From assembly GCA_964035545.1 (NCBI GenBank), contig OZ037768.1, positions 2,965,501 through 3,029,500 on the forward strand: a stretch of 64,000 nt of DNA, in the 5' to 3' direction. Numbering within the stretch: position 1 is the first letter of the stretch; every line of letters starts with the position of its first letter. Positions 48,701-60,700 of the stretch are shown here, piece after piece. Below the pieces are notes generated by a model that made no database searches, was not told the origin of the DNA, and was given only the letters and a program-made list of their open reading frames with translations. Both the position numbers and the translations under genes were made by a program. The stretch comes from Bugula neritina (Eukaryota > Bryozoa > Gymnolaemata > Cheilostomatida > Bugulidae).

Positions 48701-51700
48701 ATAACCTTGCCTTAAATGTCACACTGAAAAATAAATATGTTTTTAGTTACTTATCAAACAATGCTTCAAATCATTGTTATAATTTACAATTGAATAGTTT
48801 TTGTTTGGAGATAGTAGGTCCACAAATTACATAATTGTGTTATTATCATCATATTGTATATATTATACGTGATTGTCAGGTCACATGATGGGTTCACGGA
48901 AGATGCTGACGGGGTGCTGCACCCAAATAAGGGCTCCAAATACGCCAGTCAGCAGATTGTGTTTGATAACCTGGGTAAAGGGGTTCTCAACAATGCATTC
49001 GAAGGTGAGTTAGTGGTTTAAGGTGGGTTAGTATGTGAAAGGTGAGTTAGTATGTGAAGGTGGATTAGCATCAAGTAGTTTTTTGTTCTCGAGCTTTTAT
49101 TAGAAAATAAGTAGTAAGTATTTTTAGCAGTTGAAGTCTTTTTGTTTAAAAGTCTTAGCATGTTACTTGTTAATTTGTTGAACTAACTTTAGCTTGGTTA
49201 GTCATCGTCAAGCTAATAAATAAAAAAATGTATATTGAGATGTACACCAGCATATATGCTGATATTCATGCTGATAGTTATTTGAAATCTCAGTTCTTTC
49301 AGAAATTTTTCATTGGATATTTTATAAACACTTAAAAATGTGACTGGACGAAGCTTTTATGTAGACATTTGAGTTTTCATAAATTAACTTTTGAAAATTA
49401 TTTTACTATTTATTATTTGAACAATTTTGGTTTACATAATCAGTTCTAAAAGCTAAATTTGCCATGCAAATTGGGTGAAAAGTATTGTTGAAGTTAAAAC
49501 TTCCTTGTGACTGCGTGCCTTGTATATTTTGACTAATGGGACTATACATATATTTCAAATTTGGTGTTGGTTAATTTAATATGTTGGAGTTATGTCCCTT
49601 GGCTCAGAAAAAAGGTTTTAACATGCTGGTCGCAAAACACTGCCCACAGGTGTTAAATCCCTTTACCTGCTCGTACCTCCAAAAGTAGCTATTCTATAGT
49701 TACCCTCACGTACTAACTCCACTCTATACCACTGAGAAAGAATCATATCATTATACTCAGGCCCTGTATCAGATAATATATTATGCAAATTGTGAATAGC
49801 CATATCGATTTAACATGCATAATTTCAAACCACTATTTGAATATCTAAGGGAAGTTTATGCTGGTAACCATGGCCAATATCAACAAATCATAGTCATTGT
49901 TTTACATCAATAGTAACTGAATATGCATTGAATCAGTTTGCTAAGTACAGTAACAGCATATTCCTCTTGTACATAAATTCCAAGGTGCTTTTGCACTTGA
50001 AGGAGAATAGCTAAACTCAAATAGTTTAGTTGATGCCCTGATTATATACATGAATAGTGCAAGCCCCTGCAGTAATAAGCTATGGAGTTTAATTTGCAAA
50101 TGACTGCATTGGTCCTTTACTTCAATCAGCCAATACACTCAGCTCAACGTACTTCAAGTTGAAAATTAAGAAAAAAAATTGTCATTTAATTTGCAATCTT
50201 TTTTGGATATCGTGTACTGTCATAAAATTGATGCAAGAACATCTACAAATTGTGTTGACTGTTGGTAGACACTGTTGTGTGTTGCAGGCTACAACTGTTC
50301 CCTCTTTGCGTATGGACAGACAGGCTCCGGCAAGTCTTACTCCATGGTGGGGTATGGCAATAACAGGGGTATTGTGCCCATCATCTGTGATGAACTGTTC
50401 AAGACTATGAAGTTAAACAACGATTCAAACATGGTTAGTAGTGTGAAGGGAGCGAGATGCAAACTCTACAGTCTTTGTACTGCCAAGCATCGATTACAAT
50501 GTAGAGCTCTACAGTCTTTGTACTGCAAAGCACTGATTATAATGTATAACTTTACAATCCTTGATTATTATTGACCATGTATTTCTTATATTAATATTCT
50601 TTTTCTTCAATCTTCATTCTCCCATCATAAGTGGAACTTTCAACTTCTAATAATTTTATTTGTTTGGGTAGTTCAAAGTTAACACAGTAACTGTATATTA
50701 AAGTTATCATTTTTCTTTATTTTAAAATATGGATTGTTTATTATTGTTCTTGCAAAATGGTATTCAGCTTCAAAACAAAAATAAGCTGTTACTTGTTTAG
50801 AATTTTGAATCGTGAATAAATTTTCTATATTTTCTTGAATAAGAATATTGTCTTGGCTTTGTTCATGTTAACTATTGGTTTGGAGTTGAAGTTGTTCTGT
50901 GGATAAACTATTATTCATGCTACTATTAATAGTTAGAACACAGGCTACACCTACTCTTACTCCTAAATCATGAGTTTTTTTTTGAAAAGTTAAAATTTAC
51001 AAAATTCTTGGTCAAATTAATTTTGTAAATTACTTTATTTATGGAACTCTAATTTCCTAACCCATACTACTCTCCATCTCACCTTGCAGTCTCTATGTGT
51101 AATAGTTGGTCTAAGCATGTAATTTGTATCAAATAAATTTTATTTACTTCAGGAAAAAAGTAAAATGGTTGGTACTCACCTTTATGTTTTAAATATTTAA
51201 TACGGTCACGGTTTCTCTCTGTACATTTTTTGTATCTGGTTTGATTATTATTTCTATCAAGTGTTGAGTCTCCAACTTTGTTCTCATTATATGATTATAT
51301 TCATATTGAGAAATTTGTTGCGTGTTATTAGTTTGTGATAACTTTTAGCAACAATATATTATAGAAGTGTATATAACTTACAGTCCAAATTACATTATGT
51401 TACTGCACTGAATTTATAATGTTTTAAAACAGCCAAGTGTATTGTTTTTATTAATTAATTATTATTTATTGTGTTATACTTTCTGTTTAGCTGCTATACT
51501 CTATACAGAAGGCATTTAATTCAAAATTTGTCCGTATTTTGTGACCTCCTCTGTCCCTGTTGGTTAATTTCTATTGATGTCAACTCGGTCTATTTAAGTA
51601 CTGACAACCGCAATCTGGTGATCTCGTGTTACAGAGGTATGAAGTCACCTTCTCTATGCTGGAAATCTACAATGAGCAAGTCCGAGATCTACTACAGAAA

Positions 51701-54700
51701 GAGAACCCTAAGGGAGGCTTGCAGGTCAGACAAAACCCCAAACTTGGGCTATTTTATGTCCAGGGATTGAAATATGTGCCTGTGGGGAGCTACTCTGAGA
51801 TCGAGAAAAGAATTGATCAAGGTAAGTTGGTGATCTATTAGATATAGGTCAAAATAGGTTGACCTATATCTAATTAGACTATTAGATATAAGTCAAAGTA
51901 GGTTGGTGGTGATGTGTTAGATACAGGTCAAAATAAGTTGGTGATTTATTAGATATAGGTCAACGTAGATATTTCAATGATGGAGTGTACAAGCTATAAA
52001 TATTTGGAAGATTTGACAATCTCAGATGTAAGTTAAATGAAGTTGGTTTTGTGTTAAAGTTATACAGTTAGCAATAGGTTGATACTATTTTACTAGCTCA
52101 CTCAGATATAGGTCATAGTAAGTTTTACAGTAGCTTTCATTACGTTGAAAGGATATCAATGCTAGTTCAACTTTCGAATAATATACTCGAAATCTGTCGC
52201 TATATTATTTCAATATTTATATAAGTCACTATATTATTTCATAACATATCAATTTTATTTCACTTCAACTATTTCTTACAAAACATTTAATCTATTTCCC
52301 CTTATGAATAGTTATGTATGAATAATGTTAGCTAGGCTCAATATCAATTGTTCTGATAAAGTTGACATCATTGAGCATTGATCCGAATCACCAAGCTCTG
52401 AATTATATTGAATTCATTGCATAAATGTGTTGGTAGCTAGCTAGCTGCTACTGTTGTCTGGTAATTGATATATGCATCATATCCTGTCATTTACTACTAG
52501 AATGTTCAAGTCTATACCATCTCTATGATTCTATCTCTACTTTTCTGTTCTCTCGTCTAAATATGTTTAAGTCAATTTAGTACACTATTCCAAGTGCTTA
52601 CAATAAAAGCCTTTATGCACAATACAGTTAACTTGTGTTATTACAGTTTGTGTCTTGTAATTTCTATATCGCTGCCACATTCATATTCTGGCAGCAGCCA
52701 TTCTGATTCCTTGACAGAAAGCCATAATACAATCAGACTTGTCATCAGATTTATTTAGTCTCAGACCCTATAAATTTCACGGTGTGTTGTCTCCAGGCAC
52801 TGCAAACAGGACTGTAGCCTCCACCAATATGAATGCCACAAGCTCGAGGGCCCACACTGTCGTCACTATCATATTTGATCAGATCTCAAAGGATGACGCC
52901 GGCTCCGAGACTAAGAAGAGCTCAGTGATGAATCTTGTAGATCTCGCTGGTACGGATTAGTTCTGTGTTAGCAGTAGTTTAATAAAACACAGCTCACTTT
53001 GTACTGATTTACTGTACAATGTAGAAGATAGAACTACATACATAGTACAGTGTATATAATACATAACTATATACATAGTATATACAGTGTAATACATAAC
53101 TACATACATAGTACAGTGTATATAATACATAACTATATACATGTATATACAGTGTATATAATTCATAACTATATAGACAGAATGTTACATAACGATTGTA
53201 GTTGTCACAAGCACTTGATGCAAGGTGACATTTTCTAAGTAGCCAATAGGAATCTAGTTTGTTTTATAGTGAGTAGAGACTATAGAGTTATAGTGTCATG
53301 TCTAGCCTGTATTTCTAGGCTCAGAAAGAGCTGATAGTACGGGGGCTACTGGAGACAGACTTAAAGAAGGTGCAAATATCAACAAATCTCTCTCTGCTCT
53401 TGGGAATGTCATATCTGTAAGTCATTTTTACTTAGTAATCTGATGGAACTTTTTAAATTATACTAATAATTCTTTTCATCAATTATTTAGCTATATAATT
53501 AACTTTTAGTATAAGTTTCAACCTTTTATTATACTAATAGCATACCTTGTATTACACCTTATATCACGCTGACAGGCTCTTGCTGACTTGTCTATGGGTA
53601 AGAAGAATGCCCGAGTGCCGTACAGAGACTCAGTGCTGACAAAGCTCTTACAGAACGCTCTCGGTGGTAACAGCAAGACTATTATGATAGCCGCCCTCTC
53701 CCCAGCTGACATCAACTACGACGAAACTCTCTCCACTTTGAGGTACATTTCTGTATCTCTCTTATTAACACATACATCTCTCTCTTAACACAATACAAGT
53801 GAGAGAATGTTGGTATTTATGAACTTCACTCCTAACAATCAGCTATGAAGCTTTTAAAATTCAATAATCAAAACATGTAGAAAGCGTTCTTTAAATTGTT
53901 AATAATTTTACAAACACCAGGCCTTGTGAAATCAATGATTTTTAACATATAGACTGGTTTTTACTATATAATATACGCTGTATACTTTATACTGTATACT
54001 ATACACTGTACGCTATAAATACTATATAATATACACTTACGCTATAAATACTGTATACTATATACTGTACGCTATAAATACTGTATACTATATGCTGTAT
54101 AATATACTGTATACTATATGCTGTATATACTGTATACTATATGCTGTATATACTGTATACTATATGCTGTATATACTGTATACTATATACTATAATATGC
54201 TGTATATGCTGTATACTGTACACTATATATACTGTATACTATATGCTCTACACTGTAGATATGCAGACAGGGCCAAGAAGATTAAGAACAATGCTGTAGT
54301 GAATGAAAATCCAATTGATAAACTCATCAGAGAGCTCAAGGCAAGCCACAGCCTCTTCTCAAACTTTAACGTTTTATAATAATTTTCAAAGCATACAAAA
54401 CATAAAAAAATTTGTTGTTCCATTATAAACATAGTGGTGATGTTACGTAGTATTAATTTCATCTTGAATTTTGCAGTAGACAGAGACTTAAAGATTTATT
54501 TTGAATAATATTTGCACAATTCTCTTTTTGAAAATCTTCTGATATGCTTTATGTTTTTGTTTCTGCTTTGTATAGGAAGAGAATGAAAGGCTGAGAAAGT
54601 CTATGACGACTGGTGGAGTGGTTTCCGGGGCTAGTGGGATGACTCCTGAAGGTGGGTTACCTCCCCCTTGTTAACATTTGTTAGTAGTTGTCTGTTGCTA

Positions 54701-57700
54701 TGGTAACTACCCTCTGTGATGTCATTGCTACGTGAGAGTAGCACATCTTATTAGTTGGTATTTTAACGTCTGCAAATCTAGCTAACCAGCAGCCCTTTCT
54801 ATAAACTATACCTGGTCATCTAAAAATATCGTAATTTGTTACCATTTTTTATTGAAATGGAAAAAGTGGAATCACTGTGCGCTCTATTTAAAAGATTAAG
54901 TGGCAATAAGCTAATGTTGCTCTTCTTGCTTTGCAACGTTTTATACTGAAACAGTAGTTATAAATGATTTGGAATAGTTCTCCAAATTTCTTGGCTGATT
55001 TAACAAGGTACGCGTTGACTTTCTCTATGCAGACGATCGCATATCAATTTCTATAAAGGGTAATGCAGTGACACCGGTTGCTATGTGACTGTCGGTTGAA
55101 TAAGTACGGTGTATATACTGTGGCGTGTCACCACTGCATGGGATACAAAGTTATTGAACCTCAAGTCTGTCTAGTAACCAATTACCTTCTTTGTTGGCCT
55201 TGGCTGCGGTACCAGTACTGCCTGTTAAAAAGACACAAACTTGTAGTTTCACTTGAAAAAAGTTATGAAATAAACAAACAAGTTCTAGCATGATATTATT
55301 CAAATCATCTCACTAAAGCATTAATTTAAATAAACTTAGTTCAAGGGATTAAGGTTCTACGCATTCAGCTATTCAAGTTATGGTTAATAAAGCAACTAAT
55401 TACTAGCTGGTGAAATGTTAAAAATTGATAGAGTTTTCTCCCCTTTTATCTAAGATAAACAGTAAAACTTCCAATTTTAAAGTCAATAAGTGGTTAAAAT
55501 CATGGAGTTGTCTCTTAGTTGACACTTGCTACTGAATATCACTGATAGAAATATGATAAGCTAAGGAGAGACAACTCTGTAATGTAAATGTTGTCATCAA
55601 AATATACCTGCTACTAAACTTCATCTATATTGAACATTTTTGTATATAGAAAGTTGGAATACATGATTCAAAAAAATTAATTTCTTGTACTATTTTTTTT
55701 AATCGAGGTTGAATTGTCTAATAAGTCAAAGCTGAAAAGCGTTAAAAATCGGCCAATTTTTTCAACATGTCCTTACATTGCAGTACAAGAGCAAACTAAA
55801 TTTCATTTAGTATCCGAAAGTGTTTTTCTTTTCGCCCAGCTTTATTAGTAACGCAGCCATTATTTATATAATTGTGACCGCACTTATCCAAGTATGTGTA
55901 GACTATAGAACATTATGTACCACTTACTTATAATGCATTCTTTCAAGTCATCTATGAATTGTACATTATACCTGCATGTAAATGACAGATATTGTCAAAT
56001 ATAAGATAATTAACTTTAGAAAAGATTTAAATTAAAAAAAATATTTTACTTATTCACATAGAGATAGTGAGTAAAGCCTGCATGCATACTGTAACACCAG
56101 CATGCTGATCTTATTATTTGGTGTGTTGTTTTTATGAATTTGATTTCTGTTTTATGTAGCTGGCATGTCCAAAGAAGGTTGAGTATTTAAGTTTCTTTTG
56201 TGGTAGCATAATTCCAAATATCAGCTCAATGCACAGCCAATTGGGCAATCTATGAGAGTGAATTTGGATTTGCGTTGAGTGGAATTCATAGTTTTGTTTA
56301 TTCTTAATCCACTAGTTTTACAGTTTTCACTCTCACTCTGGAATTAGTTTAATTTACTGCATATAACTTGTTTGTGGATGACTTGATAATATGTTTTGAA
56401 TGCATTTATTAGTATATTAATATGTTTTGAATCATCACCCAAAATATCATTTATATACTTTGGCATTAAAGGAAAAGTTTCTTCATTCAAGTATGCAACA
56501 TTTGAATATCTTTATAACTGCCTACTGCTTATATTTTGCCTTCGATTTGCATATGATGTTTTATTGCGATTCAGGTGGGGTGGCTGCAACAGCTGAAGGT
56601 AAACTTTAAGTCTTTCTATGGGCTTTAGATATTTAAATCATTCTAAATATACACTTCAGTCTTACAATGCACTCTATGCATGTATCTTTTAGCTTGAGGT
56701 CGCTGTATCATCTCTTTAGACTAGTAATTCTTATATGACACTCCGTAGTTCTATTCATGTTTAGATGTGACTCGGGCTATATATTTTGTTGCAGAAAATA
56801 GTATTATACGCTTGTGCCTCTTCTATTCTTCAGTCATTATTTATTAGCTGAGTTCTATCTGTTTATATCTAATTAGTATGTTAGTATACGTCACCCAAGA
56901 TAGCAAGCTTCTCCGATGTCAATCTACACTCTCTCGCAATGCTTCGGCTTTTAGTTTTATCTCCTCTGGAAGCACTTCTTAAAATATTTTTCTTCAAACC
57001 ATACACCAATTTTATAAAAACACTTAATGGTTATCTCGTTTTAACAAAATAATAAAAAATAAAATATATTATGAATCTTTAAAATTTAAGGAAAAATATT
57101 CAAAGTAATTTCTTTTTATATGGAAGATTAATATATTGGGTTTCTTTGCAGGCAATATTTTAAAATTTCTTTGAAGGTTGTTGATATTGAAATAGTATTG
57201 TATTTTTAAAAATTCGAACTATTATAGGTTTCAGGTTTGTTGCTTCGTTTTTTCAATAGTTGAAAAATGTGCAATAAAAAGTTGTCATTTTGCAGTACAA
57301 ATTTTAGTATTCTTGCTGCTCTATGTTATGATTTTATATAATAAAATGACTTTTCGTCCCTAGAAATTGAGACGATGAGAAAAAACATGGAGGAGGAAAT
57401 TAGAGCACAGTTGGAGGCCAACATGGCTATGATTGGTTCAAACGCTACAACCTGGGAAGAAAGAGTAAGAAGATAATCTGATAATAAGTCACAGTTTATC
57501 ATGATATGAGAGAGAATGTGGAAATGCTAAAAGTTTTCAACTAAATTAGTTCTAGATCTTTCGGTCTGCTGGAGCGAGACCATACAATAGTTTAAGTTAC
57601 ACATAAAACACGCCAACTCTTGAACTTTTAGCTTTTCTTAATACTCTATCTTTTACTCAAAATTATTTGAGTAAAATAGAGAATATCAAGAAAATTTGTT

Positions 57701-60700
57701 TGCCTGCTTACCCATGACATAAACTTCGAGTTCACAATGCTTATTATAATGATACAGTAAATTTGGCTACAGGTATAAATGTAGTTTTTAGTTTGATAAA
57801 TACATTTGGGAGCTTTTTTGAGAAAATCATTTTTCTTGTTGCTAAATTAAAAATTCAGTTTAGCTCTTATACTGTTGAGTATTTGTTGAATTAACTTTGG
57901 CTACATACAAGTATACATTTTGATACTTACAGTTGATGTTCTGTACTTACAGTTAAAGCAAGCACAGGATGAGGATATTGGAGATGACAAACACTCTGAT
58001 CGCAAGACTGAGGAACATCACTTTGTCAACTTGAACGAAGACCCTATGCTATCTAATGTCATCTACCATTTTATCAAACCTGGAAAATCTACTGTAGGTC
58101 GACAAGACAGGGATGGGAAATCTCGACCTGACATATGTCTCAGCGGACTTAGGTTAGTTTAACTGTTTGTGACTCATCAGCTGTGTGTCTCATTAGAAAT
58201 ATGACTCATCAAAATTTAATATTAATGATCACTTTAAGTACAATATTAGTGATTCATTATGTTTGATATTATTGTCTCACAGTAAGTATAACTATAATGA
58301 CTCATTGAGGCTATAGTATTACTATGATGATACATGATAAATCACAATGATAAAACTGAGTTTAAAACACGACATTTAGCAATAGAGAGTGTAACTAGTA
58401 GTTTTCATCAATTGTAGTATTTTATGTGAACATGCAATATTAACTCTCAACGATGGAGCGGTGGAACTCAAGCCTGCTGAGAATGGAGCCAAGATAAAGA
58501 TAAACGGCCAACCAGTTACTGGCACACAAACTCTGGTCAACAAAGACAGAGTTTTATTTGGTTCGTTGATAACTTGATAGCAATTGGCAAGTAATAATTA
58601 TAATAAGGAGAGACCACAACTCCCACACTACTGCTCATAGTCTAAATCAGTATAACTGGTTATTAATTATTGTGTTTAATCAAACTAGTTATTAGTAGTT
58701 GCTGTAAATAAATTTTAATTATGTTTATTCATTTTTAATATTTTAGTCAAGTTCTGTTTTCATTATTAAATACAAAGCTAGGAATGGTATAATAAACAGC
58801 AACATTTACAAATATTCTTGTTTTTCTCCGACATTTTGCTTTTAAGTTTGATTTTATTAGAGCTACTTTACAGGTTTCACATAGTGAGTGTTGCATATTA
58901 AAAGTTATCACTTTTTTGGACACTTGAAATTTTGTTAATTACTTTGTGCAGGTTCTAATCATTTATACGTGTACATAAATCCAAAGAGAGATGACTCGCC
59001 GGATGACCTGCCTAAAGATATAACATATGAATTTGCTCAAAAGGAAATTGCTCAAGCCAAAGGTTTTGCTACTGGTTCAACGGCTGGTCTAACAAAAGGT
59101 ATTAACAGATAACTCCCTGTTTTACCGTTACAGTTTCTTAGTCAGTCTGAGTAGAAAGATATTCTAATAGACAGTCTAGTAAAGTGTATATTCACTAAAC
59201 ATTTTCCTGCTTTTGCCATAGCATTAATGTCTATTCAAAATTATTTTTATAGAGCAACAGATTGTGCAGGAACAAGTTCTAGAGATCTTGCCAATGGTGT
59301 CAGAGGTCAATGCCATATCTGAAGAGCTCGAGAAGTACAGGTCGTTTGAAGTAGTGCTGCTGAGTGCGGCAGCACGAGGAAATACGACTACGGGCTCAAG
59401 GTGAGTGGCCAATCAACTGCTTTGTTATATAACTGTAGTATTGGGTACTCTTTGTAACCCCACATTACCTTCCTCTGCATATATGTAGTGAAACTTAAGC
59501 TATTATTGACTTACTGTAGTTACATATCACTAAGATATACATATTCTCTGTGCTTGCATTGAGCGGCGTATAACTCACCCTGTGACTCATAGACATATTC
59601 CATACTATTAGCTGTTGTATTGTTTCTATGGTAACCTGACAGAAGCACCAATTAGATTATTATCTTTTTCTGTGCTTCAGGGCTGAAGATGTCACACGGT
59701 AATTTTTGCTTCCTGTTTATTAAAACAACTCTAACTAAATTATTTGCTCACTTGTATTGTGAAACATATTTATAACATAGTATGTTAGAGTAAATTTAGA
59801 ATGCCCAGCTTTTTAATAATGAGAGAACAACTTCTATACTACCCACTCTAGTCTCCACAATTACTAACAACTTAGCCTCTAGCTCTCACAACTATGGCAT
59901 ATTGCATTTGTTAACCAACGCACCATGTAGGACCCCCACTTATTACAACCATCAACAGCACTGCTAATTCTAACTGACTCTATTTAACTTCTTTTTATGT
60001 GTCTTTGTCATAACACGCTTCAAGAACCAACTCAAGTTACTGACAATTGAAAGTTAAATGTGGTGCAGCAAGTTTCTGAATAATTGATGAAAAACCAATC
60101 AAGTCTATTTATAGCATACCAAATCACGAATTAATTAAAATGTTACTGTTTTACATTTACTACAATAATTTTTCAATCATTTATTTTTTGCTGTATAAAG
60201 TTTTAGAGTTGTGCTAAAATTTGTTTATTTTATTTTTTAAAGTCTACTATTTTTCCAAAATATAATACTATTTTAAATATATTTTTTTCTTTTATATTTA
60301 GCAACTTTCAAAGAGAAGTCAAGTTAGTTGAAGTATATTTAGACATGCGTTGCGTATTGTTTTATGTGTTCTAGTGACACAAATGTGGTGTCTCTGGTCG
60401 TCTTAGAGTCACTGTATGTTGTCGCGCCACTTTCTAATTTTAGCTTCTCTCTTATTTGTGTTTAGATTTGCATTTTAATTCTGCGGAAAGGTTTGCTTTT
60501 AATGCTCATGACATCTACTAGCTTTAGCATTCAGCTACAGGAAATCTTTTTGCATCAGTTAGAAAAATCTAGCCCTGATTCTGAAAATTTTATATCTGAT
60601 AGGACAATTACCAATATTGGTATTAATATTGTAATGGTTCTTCTATTTATTCAAGTCACTTCACAATGTGACTGAATATAGAGTAGTTACTGTCGACATC

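Noticed and set aside
53588-53788. Open frames opposite or past kinesin exons (for example the minus-strand frame at 53518-53715)
   Set aside because: Shadows of real exons or run-on into introns.
60300-60375. Alternative terminal exon of the kinesin gene after TATATTTAG
   Set aside because: It reads in frame for about 24 codons to a stop, but has no family likeness and the conserved exon at 60968 joins well without it.
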